Shown here piece after piece: positions 25,745-34,227 of a DNA stretch of 64,000 nt; position 1 is the first letter of the stretch; each line of letters starts with the position of its first letter. A program made the position numbers and the translations under genes. Where the stretch lies: the NCBI RefSeq assembly GCF_001279725.1, contig NZ_LGDE01000068.1, positions 62,001-126,000 of the forward strand. The letters are read 5' to 3'. The notes beneath the pieces were generated by a model. It was not told the DNA's origin. It ran no database searches and worked only from the letters and a program-made list of their open reading frames with translations. The DNA comes from Streptomyces sp. WM4235. GTDB lineage: Bacteria; Actinomycetota; Actinomycetes; Streptomycetales; Streptomycetaceae.

Positions 25745-25995
25745 TGCGGAACTCCTGCGGTCTGCCACGCCGGTGCCCGGAGGAACTCCGGTGCACGGCT
25801 GGGGAAGTGGGGATTACCGCCGGCGCCGGTGGCATCGGAAAGGTGACACGGCGCCGCATGTTACCGCTAGGTACGCGCAGATCACGATGAGGTAACGCCC
25901 GATCGTTCGGTCGGTCCACGCGTCTCGCGTCCCGGGCTCGCCCGACCTGATTCCGCCGCCCGGCGCGGCGCGGTCGCGGGGCGGATGACGTGAAA

Positions 25996-26037
25996 AGGCC
26001 CCGCCCCCGGGCCCTTGGGGCGGCGGGGGCGGGGCTT
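25996..26037 (-). terminator. Terminator after malate synthase
   Basis: A 12-bp GC stem (25998-26009 with 26024-26035) flanked by A-rich sequence on the plus side gives a T-run on the minus strand, 43 bases past the aceB stop. The 335-base gap between aceB and the lipase start otherwise holds only the lipase promoter region. Confidence 0.85.
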
Positions 26038-26079
26038 CGTACTCGGCTGCTGTGCGTTTCAGCCGAAGACGCGGGTGGG

Positions 26080-27699
26080 TCAGCCGGTGAGCTGGTCGTA
26101 CGCGGGGAGGGTGAGGAAGTCCGCGTAATCGGCGTCGAGGGAGACCTGGAGCAGGAGGTCGTGGGCCTGCTGCCACTTGCCGGAGGCGAAGGCCTCCTCG
26201 CCGACCTCGGCGCGGATGGCGGCCAGTTCCTCGGTCGCGATCTTGCGGGTCAGGTCGGCCGTGGCCGTCTCGCCGTTCTCGAAGACGACCCCGGCGTTGA
26301 TCCACTGCCAGATCTGCGAGCGGGAGATCTCGGCGGTGGCCGCGTCCTCCATCAGGCCGAAGATGCCGACGGCGCCCAGGCCGCGCAGCCACGCCTCGAT
26401 GTAACGGATGCCGACCTGGACGGCGTTGCGCAGGCCCTCGTAGGTCGGCTTGGCGTCCAGCGAGTCGATGGCGATCAGCTCGCCCGCGGCCACCGAGACG
26501 TCCTCGCGCAGCCGGTCCTTCTGGTTGGGCTTGTCGCCGAGCACCGCGTCGAAGGAGGCCATCGCGATCGGGACCAGGTCGGGGTGGGCGACCCAGGAGC
26601 CGTCGAAGCCGTCGCCGGCCTCGCGGTCCTTGTCGGCCTTGACCTTCTCGAACGCGACCTTGTTGACCTCGGCGTCCTTGCGGGACGGGATGAAGGCCGC
26701 CATGCCGCCGATGGCGTGCGCGCCGCGCTTGTGGCAGGTCCTGACCAGCAGTTCGGTGTACGCCCGCATGAAGGGGGCGGTCATCGTCACCGCGTTGCGG
26801 TCCGGCAGGACGAACTTCTCGCCGCCGTCACGGAAGTTCTTCACGATGGAGAAGAGGTAGTCCCAACGGCCCGCGTTGAGGCCGGCCGCGTGGTCCTTGA
26901 GCTCGAAGAGGATCTCTTCCATCTCGTAGGCCGCGGTGATCGTCTCGATCAGGACGGTCGCGCGGACGGTGCCCTGCGGGATCCCGACGTAGTCCTGGGC
27001 GAAGACGAAGATGTCGTTCCAGAGGCGGGCCTCAAGGTGCGACTCCGTCTTCGGCAGGTAGAAGTAGGGGCCCTTGCCGAGGTCGATGAGGCGCTGGGCG
27101 TTGTGGAAGAAGTACAGGCCGAAGTCGACGAGCGAACCGGAGGCCGGGCCGCCCTCGAAGCGCAGGTGGCGCTCCTGGAGGTGCCAGCCGCGCGGCCGCA
27201 TCACGACGGTGGCGAGTTCGTCGGCGGACTTCAGCGCGTACGCCTTGCCGGTGCGGGGGTCGGTGAAGTCGATGCGACGCTCGTAGGCGTCGATCAGGTT
27301 CAGCTGGCCGAGGACGACGTTCTCCCAGGTGGGAGCCGAGGCGTCCTCGAAGTCGGCGAGCCAGACCTTGGCGCCCGAGTTCAGGGCGTTGATGGTCATC
27401 TTGCGGTCCGTCGGACCGGTGATCTCCACGCGGCGGTCGTTCAGCGCGGCCGGGGCCGGCGCGACCTTCCAGTCTCCCTCGCGGACCTGTGCGGTGTCCG
27501 GGAGGAAGTCGAGGGTGGAGGTCCGGGCGATCTCGGCGCGCCGCTCGCCGCGTCGGGCGAGGAGCTCCGCGCGGCGTGGGGCGAACCGCCGGTGGAGCTC
27601 GGCCACGAAGGCGAGGGCCGCTTCGGTGAGGACCTCGTCCTGCCGGGGCAGGGGCTCGGCGTCGACGATGGCCAGCGGGGACGGCGCTGGTGCGGACAT
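26080..27699 (-). CDS. aceB: Malate synthase A
   Basis: Malate synthase condenses glyoxylate with acetyl-CoA to malate; here it probably disposes of glyoxylate from ureidoglycolate as well as serving the glyoxylate shunt. The 539-residue size and the motifs MRPRGWHLQERH, LPKTESHLEARLW and GSWVAHPDLVP identify the A isoform. The ATG at 27699 follows AAGGAG by 8 bases; a start 63 bases upstream was rejected. No isocitrate lyase gene is nearby. Its promoter contains two AllR-type boxes, one filling the spacer between -35 and -10, so it looks to be part of the allantoin regulon. Confidence 0.96.
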   Translation of the reverse strand: MSAPAPSPLAIVDAEPLPRQDEVLTEAALAFVAELHRRFAPRRAELLARRGERRAEIARTSTLDFLPDTAQVREGDWKVAPAPAALNDRRVEITGPTDRKMTINALNSGAKVWLADFEDASAPTWENVVLGQLNLIDAYERRIDFTDPRTGKAYALKSADELATVVMRPRGWHLQERHLRFEGGPASGSLVDFGLYFFHNAQRLIDLGKGPYFYLPKTESHLEARLWNDIFVFAQDYVGIPQGTVRATVLIETITAAYEMEEILFELKDHAAGLNAGRWDYLFSIVKNFRDGGEKFVLPDRNAVTMTAPFMRAYTELLVRTCHKRGAHAIGGMAAFIPSRKDAEVNKVAFEKVKADKDREAGDGFDGSWVAHPDLVPIAMASFDAVLGDKPNQKDRLREDVSVAAGELIAIDSLDAKPTYEGLRNAVQVGIRYIEAWLRGLGAVGIFGLMEDAATAEISRSQIWQWINAGVVFENGETATADLTRKIATEELAAIRAEVGEEAFASGKWQQAHDLLLQVSLDADYADFLTLPAYDQLTG

Positions 27700-27828
27700 A
27701 TCTGTCACTCCTTCAGCGGCGGTGCCTGGCGGCCGCGGGGGAATGCTCGCGCGAGACGGCACGCAGTGCCGTCGGGTGTGGAGAGTTCCGGGATACGGTC
27801 GCGGGCGCCGTCTGTGGGTTCAGGGCGC

Positions 27829-27864
27829 TTCTGACCAGTGGATAGTAATTTCCTCATGGTGGAA
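27829..27864. promoter_or_regulatory. Tandem candidate AllR boxes before aceB
   Basis: TTCCTCATGGTGGAA (27850-27864) matches the box with one arm change and fills the 17-bp promoter spacer. TTCTGACCAGTGGAT (27829-27843) is a weaker copy 21 bp away that covers the -10. Confidence 0.6.
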
Positions 27865-27881
27865 GTTCAATGGTTTGTTGA
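27842..27881 (-). promoter_or_regulatory. aceB promoter
   Basis: On the minus strand TTGAAC (27865-27870) and TACTAT (27842-27847) are 17 bp apart, about 145 bases before the aceB start. A degenerate relative of the TCAACA-N3-TGTTGA palindrome (27867-27881) overlaps the -35. Confidence 0.6.
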
Positions 27882-27973
27882 TATCGAGATTCTCCGGGTC
27901 GACAGATTCCGCCGATCGGTGGCCCTGGGTGCCACGGTGGTCACGCCCCGCTGCTTCCCGCCGACCCGCCGAT

Positions 27974-28588
27974 TCATGCGAGTCGGGCCAGGTCCGGCGG
28001 CGTGTCGATGTCCCAGGCCTCCGCGATGTCCCCGCACTCCACCAGGGTGAGCTCCCCGGCGTGCCGCTTCAGATGGACCCGAGCCCCCCGGTCGCCGGTC
28101 GCGGTCTCGGCGATGTCCGCCCAGCGGTCCGCCCCGAACAGCACCGGATGCCCCCGCTCGCCGTCGTACGCCGCGGCGGCCAGACTCGCGGGCGACCGGT
28201 ACGCCGCCAGCACCCGGGCCACCGCCGCCGCCCCGATGCCCGGCTGATCCACCAGGGACACCAGCGCCGCGTCCGCCCCCGCGCCGGCCAGCGAGGCGAG
28301 CCCGACCCGCAACGAGGACCCCATGCCCTCGGCCCAGTCCGGGTTCTCCACCACCACGCAACCGGTCAGGTCGGCGCGCTCGCGCACCTCGGCCGACGAG
28401 GCCCCCAGCACCACGTGCAGCGGGCCGCAGCCCGCCTCGCGCAGCACCCGGACGGCGTTCTCCACGAGCGGGCGGCCGCGGTGGGCGAGCAGCGCCTTGG
28501 GGCGGCCACCGAGACGGCGACCGCCTCCGGCGGCGAGCAACAGGCCCGCGATCACCGGGGCGGGACGGGAGGAGGTGTTGGCTGACAT
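27974..28588 (-). CDS. MocA/PucB-like molybdopterin nucleotidyltransferase
   Basis: The 204-residue protein has the NTP-transferase signature LLLAAGGGRRLGGRPKALL at residues 16-34, the metal-site segment VSLVDQPGI near 115 and GERGHPVLFG. This is the pattern of MocA/PucB proteins, which make molybdopterin cytosine dinucleotide for xanthine dehydrogenase; MobA (guanylyltransferase) is the alternative. Xanthine dehydrogenase itself is not in the window, but the surrounding purine genes fit PucB. The start overlaps the small upstream gene by 37 bases. No terminator was seen in the 110 bases before the aceB boxes. Confidence 0.85.
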   Translation of the reverse strand: MSANTSSRPAPVIAGLLLAAGGGRRLGGRPKALLAHRGRPLVENAVRVLREAGCGPLHVVLGASSAEVRERADLTGCVVVENPDWAEGMGSSLRVGLASLAGAGADAALVSLVDQPGIGAAAVARVLAAYRSPASLAAAAYDGERGHPVLFGADRWADIAETATGDRGARVHLKRHAGELTLVECGDIAEAWDIDTPPDLARLA

Positions 28589-28791
28589 GACAGCGATTCT
28601 CGCCCCTGGACCGAACCGCGCGGGCGCCGAGCCAGGATCCCGCGCACGGCCGCGGCCAAGGCCGGCACGGCCGCCGAAACAACCGGCACGGCGGCGGACA
28701 CGGCGGCGGCCACGGCCGGGAAGCGCAACGGCTCCGAGATCCGCTGCTCCACGGCACTCACCCGGGCTCGTTCCTCGCGATCGGTCAGCAT
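28552..28791 (-). CDS. Small putative membrane protein, 79 residues
   Basis: An open frame with a good AAGGAG about 10 bases before its ATG encodes MLTDREERARVSAVEQRI, then a hydrophobic segment of about 35 residues made almost entirely of Ala, Val and Pro, then a basic and proline-rich tail. It is divergent from the MocR gene and its 3' end overlaps the MocA-like start by 37 bases. I do not recognise a family. High codon bias on this strand and the ribosome site support it; the alanine-rich composition could also arise by chance in GC-rich DNA. Confidence 0.5.
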   Translation of the reverse strand: MLTDREERARVSAVEQRISEPLRFPAVAAAVSAAVPVVSAAVPALAAAVRGILARRPRGSVQGRESLSCQPTPPPVPPR

Positions 28792-28806
28792 GTCGGCGTC
28801 TCCTTG

Positions 28807-28870
28807 CCAATCGGGGGCCAATACGGCGAGTCTGGTCCTCGATTGGCCTGGCGGGCAGAGCCAATCGGGG
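28807..28870. promoter_or_regulatory. CCAAT repeats before the MocR gene
   Basis: CCAATCGGGG occurs at 28807-28816 and 28861-28870 as direct repeats 54 bp apart, with CCAAT at 28818-28822 and its inverse ATTGG at 28842-28846 between. MocR-type regulators often bind such repeats at their own promoter; here the element would sit between two divergent genes. Confidence 0.5.
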
Positions 28871-28879
28871 GAGGTTGGC

Positions 28880-30367
28880 ATGGCGAACGGTCCAGTGGTC
28901 CACCCGGCGGACAGAACCATCGGCAGCCGGCGGCTCGCCGCGCTGCTGCCCGCCGAGGTACGGGCACGCCCCGGCTACCGCTCCCTCGCCGACGCCCTGC
29001 GCACCCTGATCCTCGACGGCCGCATCGCCCTGCGCGTCCGGCTGCCCGCCGAACGCGAACTCGCCGCTGCGGTCGGTGCGAGCCGGGCCACCGTCACCGG
29101 CGCCTACGACCTGCTGCGCGAGAGCGGCTACGCACGCAGCCGGCGCGGCTCCGGGACCTGGACCGAGCTGCCCGAGGGCCACGGGCCCGTCGCCGCTCTC
29201 CCGCTCGTCGGCGCCGGCGGGTACCGCCCGGACGGCGATCCCGGCATCGACCTGGCCATCGCCGCGATGGGCGCCCCCGAGGGCAGCCTGGAAGCGGCCC
29301 TGGCCTGGGCCGCGCCCCGCCTGCCCTCGGTGGCACGGCACCCCGGCTACCACCCGTTCGGCCTGCCGGACCTGCGCACGGCCGTGGCGGAACGCTTCAC
29401 CCGGCGCGGACTGCCCACCCGCCCCGAGCAGATCCTCGTCACGGCGGGCGCCCAGCAGGCCTTCGCCCTGGTGGTGAGCCTGCTGTGCGGGGCGGGGGAC
29501 CGGGTCGTCACCGAGAACCCGACCTACGCCAACGCGCTCGACGCGTTGCGGCACGCCCGACTGCGCACCGCGTCGATCGCCGTATCCGATGCGGGCTGGG
29601 ACATGGAGATCGCGGAGTCCACGCTGCGTCAGACCGTGCCGAGACTGGCGTACGTGATCCCCGACTTCCACAACCCGACGGGCTCCCTGATGCCCGAGGA
29701 GGACCGGCAACGCCTGCTGGAGGCCACCCGGCGCACCGGGACCTGGCTGGTGGTCGACGAGACGATCGCGGACATCGCCCTCGACGTGCCCGCACCCGCC
29801 CCGCTCGCCTCCCTCGCGCCGCGCGGGGGAGCGGACCACGTCGTGACCATCGGGTCGCTGAGCAAGACCCACTGGGGCGGGCTGCGCGTCGGCTGGATCC
29901 GCGCCTCCGCCAAGATGATCGCCGAGCTGACGGCCGTGCGGGTCGCGGCCGACATGACCGGCTCGGTCCTGGACCAACTCGTCGCGCTGCCGCTGCTGGA
30001 AGGGCTCGACGCGTCGCTCCCGACACGGCTCGGACAGCTGCGCGAGCAACGCGAGGCCCTCGTCCGTTCCCTCGAACGACACACCCCGGAATGGTCCTGG
30101 GAGCTGCCGCCGGGGGGCCTCTCGCTCTGGGTGGACCTCGGGGAACCGGTCAGCTCCGCGCTCTCCGAACGGGCCGCGGCCGCCGGAGTCCACATCGGGC
30201 GCGGCGCCCGCTTCGGAGTGGACCCGGGAACCTTCGAACACCGCCTGCGCATCCCGTACACGCTCCCGGCGGACCGCCTCGACGAGGGCGTCCGCCGGCT
30301 CGCGGCCGCCTTCCACGACGGGGTGCCGCTGCCCCCGTCGGTGGAACGGCCGTACTGGGTCGCGTGA
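28880..30367 (+). CDS. MocR-type GntR regulator with aminotransferase domain
   Basis: The 495-residue protein joins a GntR winged helix (about residues 25-95, with LPAERELAAAVGASRATVTGAYDLL) to a class I aminotransferase-like domain. The PLP-binding lysine is in GSLSKTHWGGLRVGW near residue 335, and NPTYANAL, PDFHNPTG and VDETIAD are the other cofactor-site segments. Such proteins sense PLP or amino compounds. The target is unknown: the closest divergent genes are the small membrane protein and the MocA-like gene. The ATG follows GGGGGAGG by 6 bases. It ends 21 bases from the convergent response regulator. Confidence 0.93.
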   Translation: MANGPVVHPADRTIGSRRLAALLPAEVRARPGYRSLADALRTLILDGRIALRVRLPAERELAAAVGASRATVTGAYDLLRESGYARSRRGSGTWTELPEGHGPVAALPLVGAGGYRPDGDPGIDLAIAAMGAPEGSLEAALAWAAPRLPSVARHPGYHPFGLPDLRTAVAERFTRRGLPTRPEQILVTAGAQQAFALVVSLLCGAGDRVVTENPTYANALDALRHARLRTASIAVSDAGWDMEIAESTLRQTVPRLAYVIPDFHNPTGSLMPEEDRQRLLEATRRTGTWLVVDETIADIALDVPAPAPLASLAPRGGADHVVTIGSLSKTHWGGLRVGWIRASAKMIAELTAVRVAADMTGSVLDQLVALPLLEGLDASLPTRLGQLREQREALVRSLERHTPEWSWELPPGGLSLWVDLGEPVSSALSERAAAAGVHIGRGARFGVDPGTFEHRLRIPYTLPADRLDEGVRRLAAAFHDGVPLPPSVERPYWVA

Positions 30368-30388
30368 GACGCCGCCGGCGGCCCCGCC

Positions 30389-31018
30389 CTACGGGGTGCG
30401 GATCAGCCGGCGGGTGGCCGCCGCGGCGACCGCCGCCGTGCGGGAGTCGACGCCGAGCTTCGCGTAGACGTGCACCAGGTGGGACTTGACCGTGGCCTGG
30501 CTGAGGAAGAGCCGCTTCGAGATCTGCTGGTTCGACAATCCGTCCGCGACCAGCTGGAGCACCTCCAGCTCCCGCTTCGTCAGCGCCTCCGCCGGCATCC
30601 GCATCCGGTCCATCAGCCGCAACGCCACCGCCGGGGCCAGCGCCGACTGGCCGGCCGCCGCGGTGCGGACCGCCGCCGCCAGCTCCTCCGGCGGGGCGTC
30701 CTTGAGCAGGTAGCCCGAGGCGCCCGCCTCCACGGCGGCCAGGATGTCCGCGTCCGTGTCGTACGTGGTCAGCACCAGCACCCGGGGCGCGTCCGGCCGG
30801 GCCGTGATCAGGGCCGTGGCCTGCGAACCGTGCATGCCGGGCCCGAACTGGAGGTCCATCAGGACCACGTCCACCCCCGCCGAGGCGGCCAGCTCCACCG
30901 CCCGCTCGGCGGTGGCGGCCTCCGCGACGACCGCGAAGTCCGCCTCGGTGTCCAGCACCGCGCGCAGCCCCGCGCGGACCACCGGGTGGTCGTCGGCGAG
31001 CAGCAGCCGGATGGTCAT
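30389..31018 (-). CDS. NarL/LuxR-family response regulator
   Basis: The 209-residue regulator has a receiver domain with acidic pocket ADDHP, phospho-acceptor Asp55 (VVLMDLQFG) and Lys in LLKDAPP, followed by a LuxR HTH (LTKRELEVLQLVADGLSNQQISKRLF...ATVKSHL) at about 145-200. Its start overlaps the kinase stop by 4 bases. The pair resembles the LiaSR/DesKR type. The ABC exporter encoded divergently from the kinase is the likely target, by position. Confidence 0.95.
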   Translation of the reverse strand: MTIRLLLADDHPVVRAGLRAVLDTEADFAVVAEAATAERAVELAASAGVDVVLMDLQFGPGMHGSQATALITARPDAPRVLVLTTYDTDADILAAVEAGASGYLLKDAPPEELAAAVRTAAAGQSALAPAVALRLMDRMRMPAEALTKRELEVLQLVADGLSNQQISKRLFLSQATVKSHLVHVYAKLGVDSRTAAVAAAATRRLIRTP

Positions 31019-32199
31019 GACAGGGCCTCCGCGGGCAACGGCAGGGTGACGGCCACGGCGGTGCCCTGGCCCGGGGCGGACTCGACGGTGAACAGCCCGC
31101 CCAGCGTCTCGGCCCGCGAGCGCATCGCCGGCAGACCGAAGCCGCCCTCGCCGGACGGCGCCGACGAGGGGTCGAAGCCCAGACCGTCGTCCACGACGTC
31201 CAGGGTGACCGAGGTGTCCATGAAGGTCAGGGTGATCTCCGCGCGGCCCGCGCGGGCGTGCCGGACCACATTGGCCAGCGCCGACTGCGCGATCCGCAGC
31301 AGGGCCACCTCGTACGGGGTGGGCAGGATCCGGGGGGCACCACTCAGCGAGAACCGCACGCGCGGCCCGGGAGCCGCGGTGCAGAGGCGTTCCAGCGCCG
31401 CGGCGAGGGAGCCGTGCTCCAGGTCGGGAGGCGTCAGGGCGCGGACGAAACGGCGCGCCTCGGCGAGGTTCTCCTGCGCGGCCTCCCGGGCCCGGCCGAT
31501 GTGCTCCAGCGCGGGCGCGCCGACGGGGAGCGAGCGCTCGGCGGCCCGCAGCAGCAGCTGGATCGAGCTCAGGCCCTGGGCGAGGGTGTCGTGGATCTCC
31601 CGGGCGAGGCGTTCGCGTTCGGCGAGGATCCCCGCGCCCCGCTCGGCGGCGGCCAGCTCGGCCCGGGTGGTGATGAGTTCCTCGATCAGCTCCCGGCGGC
31701 GTTCGCTCTCCCGGTACAGGGCCTGGTAGCCGAGGACCGTGGCCACGGCGACGGCCCCGCCGAGCAGCGGGCCGAGGAAGGCCCCCGGCGTGGGGGTGCT
31801 GCTGTGGGCGAGGAACCCGCCGATCGCCGCGCAGGCCGTGACGGCGACGGCCGCGACCCCCCAGCGCAGCCGCAGCAGGTGCAGTTCGAGGAAGTACAGC
31901 GGGAAGGCGATCCACAGCCCGTCCGGGGAGACCACGAGCAGCGCGGCCCACGCCGCGCCGAGCAGGGCCAGCCACACCGCTCCGGCGCGCGGCGAGCGGT
32001 CCACCACGGGAGCCGCGGCGCCCGCCACGTACACGGCGGCGAACAGCGCGCACGCGGCGACCGCCCACCCGGCGCGGGGCACGTCGTCGGCGACGGCGCG
32101 TCCCGCGGCCAGCGCGAGCAGCCCGAAGAGCAGCGCGTGCAGGCACAGCCGCAGGACGCGGGAGACGGGGGTCAGGGGGCGGGATTCCGGAGCAACCAT
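31015..32199 (-). CDS. Membrane histidine kinase, HisKA_3 type
   Basis: The 394-residue kinase has about five membrane spans in residues 10-160, a coiled linker, a HisKA_3 dimerisation domain with phospho-acceptor His203 (LAREIHDTLAQGLSS) and an HATPase domain with DDGLGFDPSS and GGFGLPAMRSR. It has no large extracellular domain, so it may sense membrane state or work with the adjacent ABC exporter. The ATG at 32199 leaves a short basic N-terminus; a start 45 bases earlier is possible. The ribosome site is weak. Confidence 0.93.
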   Translation of the reverse strand: MVAPESRPLTPVSRVLRLCLHALLFGLLALAAGRAVADDVPRAGWAVAACALFAAVYVAGAAAPVVDRSPRAGAVWLALLGAAWAALLVVSPDGLWIAFPLYFLELHLLRLRWGVAAVAVTACAAIGGFLAHSSTPTPGAFLGPLLGGAVAVATVLGYQALYRESERRRELIEELITTRAELAAAERGAGILAERERLAREIHDTLAQGLSSIQLLLRAAERSLPVGAPALEHIGRAREAAQENLAEARRFVRALTPPDLEHGSLAAALERLCTAAPGPRVRFSLSGAPRILPTPYEVALLRIAQSALANVVRHARAGRAEITLTFMDTSVTLDVVDDGLGFDPSSAPSGEGGFGLPAMRSRAETLGGLFTVESAPGQGTAVAVTLPLPAEALS

Positions 32200-32333
32200 G
32201 GCCCGACCAGCGTAAGTGGGGGCCCGCCGGCCCCGGTCAACCAAAAGATTGATGTACGGGGCGTCCCTTCGACACGAGGATCCCTACCGTGGCGCGATGC
32301 CGTGTGTCCACGGTGAACACCAGGGTGGGGGAC

Positions 32334-33419
32334 ATGTTCGTCGCATGGAGAGATCTACGGTTCGCCAAGGGCCGCTTCGCCCTCATGGGCTCGGTCGTCG
32401 TGCTCATCACCCTGCTGGTCGGCCTGTTGTCCGGACTCACCTCGGGCCTGGCCCGGGAGAACATCTCGGCGATCACGGGACTGCCCGCCTCACACCTGTC
32501 GTTCGCGGCGCCCGCCGGGGACCAGGACGTGTCCTTCACCAACTCCCGGATACCCGAGAAGGCCTGGCTGGCCTGGCGCGAGCGACCTGGCGTCACATCG
32601 GCGGAGCCGATCGGCATCCGCACCACCAACGCGGTCTCGGGTGAGCGCACCGCGGCCGTCTCGGTCTTCGGCGTCGATCCGGCGGGCCGCCTCGCACCCC
32701 GCGGATCAGGACTCACCCAGGGGCAGGTGGTCCTGACCGAGAAGGCCGCCGAGGAACTCGGCGGGCTCGCGGCCGGCGGGAAGCTCAGGATCGGCGCGCT
32801 CGAACTGTCCGTCGCGGCCGTCTCCGGCACCGCCTCCTTCAGCCACACCCCGGTCGTGTGGATGGACCTGAACGACTGGCAGCGCGTCGGCAACCCCGGC
32901 ACCTCCATCGACACCGTCGCCACCGTCATCGCCCTGGACGCGTCCGGGGCGGACCTCGCCGCCGGCGACGCGAGCGCGGAGACCCGGACCGAGACCGTCG
33001 ACGACGCGCTGTCCGCGATCGGCTCCTACACCTCCGAGAACGGCTCGCTCCAGCTGATGCGCGGCTTCCTCTTCGCGATCTCCGCCCTGGTCATAGGCGC
33101 CTTCTTCACGGTGTGGACGATCCAGCGCGGCGGTGACGTCGCCGTGCTGAAGGCACTGGGTGCCTCCACCGTGTACCTGCTGCGGGACGCCCTCGGTCAG
33201 GCGGTGGTGATGCTCGCCGTCGGGACCGGACTCGGTACGGCCCTCGCCGCCGTCCTCGGAGCGCTGATCAGCGGCGGCGACGTGCCCTTCGTGCTCGACG
33301 CGGCCACCGTGCTGGTCCCCGCCGTCGTCATGATCGCGCTCGGCGCGCTCGGAGCCGCCCTGTCCATCCGGCGGATCACCGCCGTAGACCCGCTGACCGC
33401 ACTCGGGAGCGCCCGATGA
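32334..33419 (+). CDS. ABC exporter permease, FtsX/MacB type
   Basis: The 361-residue protein has one N-terminal span (LMGSVVVLITLLVGLLSG), a large extracytoplasmic domain to about residue 235 and three C-terminal spans (FLFAISALVIGAFFTVWTI onward), the layout of FtsX-like permeases. It resembles the DevC branch and ends in RRITAVDPLTALGSAR. The ATG follows GGTGGGGG by 2-3 bases; a start 45 bases earlier was not used. It is coupled to the ATPase by a 4-base overlap and divergent from the two-component system, suggesting a stress-induced exporter, substrate unknown. Confidence 0.9.
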   Translation: MFVAWRDLRFAKGRFALMGSVVVLITLLVGLLSGLTSGLARENISAITGLPASHLSFAAPAGDQDVSFTNSRIPEKAWLAWRERPGVTSAEPIGIRTTNAVSGERTAAVSVFGVDPAGRLAPRGSGLTQGQVVLTEKAAEELGGLAAGGKLRIGALELSVAAVSGTASFSHTPVVWMDLNDWQRVGNPGTSIDTVATVIALDASGADLAAGDASAETRTETVDDALSAIGSYTSENGSLQLMRGFLFAISALVIGAFFTVWTIQRGGDVAVLKALGASTVYLLRDALGQAVVMLAVGTGLGTALAAVLGALISGGDVPFVLDAATVLVPAVVMIALGALGAALSIRRITAVDPLTALGSAR

Positions 33420-34099
33420 CCCTGCTCGTCCACGACGTCACGCTCACCTACCCGGACGGCGACGGCCGGCTCACCGCCCTCGACGCGGTCGCCCTGGAGG
33501 CGCCGGCGGGCACCCTGACCGCCGTCATCGGGCCTTCGGGCTCCGGCAAGTCCAGCCTGCTCGCGGTCGCCGCCACCCTGGTCACCCCGGACGCGGGCCG
33601 GGTCGTCGTCGCCGGCCGGGACACGGCCCGGCTCAGCGCCGCGCAGAAGTCCGCGCTGCGCCGCGAGGAGATCGGCATCGTCTTCCAGCAGCCCAACCTG
33701 CTCGCCTCGCTCACCGCCGCCGAGCAGCTCCAGGTGATGGCCCACCTGTCGGGGCGGCCGGCCAAGCGGCTGCGCCGGCGGGCCCTGGACCTGCTGGACG
33801 CGGTGGGCATGGCCGACAAGGCCGACAAGCGCCCGCACCAGCTCTCGGGCGGGCAGCGCCAGCGCGTCAACATCGCCCGCGCCCTGATGAACGAGCCCGC
33901 CGTGCTGCTGGTGGACGAGCCGACCAGCGCCCTGGATCACGAGCGGGGGGCGGCCGTACTGGACCTCCTGGTCACCCTCACCCGCGAGCGGTCCACCGCC
34001 ACGGTGCTGGTCACCCACGACCACGCCCACCTGGAGCGCGTGGACCGCACGATGACGATGACGGACGGCCGCCTCACGGAGGCGGCCCCGGCCCGCTGA
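33416..34099 (+). CDS. ABC exporter ATPase, DevA/LolD type
   Basis: The 227-residue ATPase has Walker [10 protein letters not shown] at about 38-46, Q-loop FQQPNLL, signature LSGGQRQRVNIARAL, Walker [13 protein letters not shown] and the H-loop VTHDHAH. The family (MacB/LolD/DevA) pairs with FtsX-type permeases such as the upstream product. It ends the two-gene operon and a strong shared terminator follows. Confidence 0.94.
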   Translation: MTLLVHDVTLTYPDGDGRLTALDAVALEAPAGTLTAVIGPSGSGKSSLLAVAATLVTPDAGRVVVAGRDTARLSAAQKSALRREEIGIVFQQPNLLASLTAAEQLQVMAHLSGRPAKRLRRRALDLLDAVGMADKADKRPHQLSGGQRQRVNIARALMNEPAVLLVDEPTSALDHERGAAVLDLLVTLTRERSTATVLVTHDHAHLERVDRTMTMTDGRLTEAAPAR

Positions 34100-34164
34100 C
34101 GTGCGAAGGCCCCGGCCGCGGCGCGACAGCGCCGGCCCCGCGGTGTACGAGGCGCCGCCGCACA

Positions 34165-34222
34165 CGTACGAAGGCCCCGGCCCGCCCCCTTCGAGAAGGG
34201 CGGTCCGGGGCCTTCGCGTACG
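34165..34222. terminator. Bidirectional terminator between the exporter ATPase and allR
   Basis: The arms 34165-34187 and 34198-34222 pair over about 22 bp with a 2-base bulge and one mismatch around a 10-base loop. It lies 6 bases from the allR stop and serves both convergent units. The segment GAAGGCCCCGG also appears once more at about 34107. Confidence 0.85.
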
Positions 34223-34227
34223 GGTCC

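Noticed and set aside
24671..25846. Plus-strand frame of about 390 codons opposite the lipase
   Set aside because: Antisense of a secreted GDSL hydrolase with clear catalytic blocks.
26990..27834. Plus-strand frame opposite aceB extending into the promoter gap
   Set aside because: Shadow of malate synthase; composition is Val/Gly/Asp-rich with no motif.
28589..30316. Upstream extension of the MocA-like frame on the minus strand (780 codons in all)
   Set aside because: The extension is antisense to the MocR gene and low in real domain content; a good start exists at 28588.
30371..30382. 12-bp GC palindrome between the convergent MocR and LuxR-type genes
   Set aside because: Too short and loop-free to call as a terminator; such GC palindromes are frequent by chance here.
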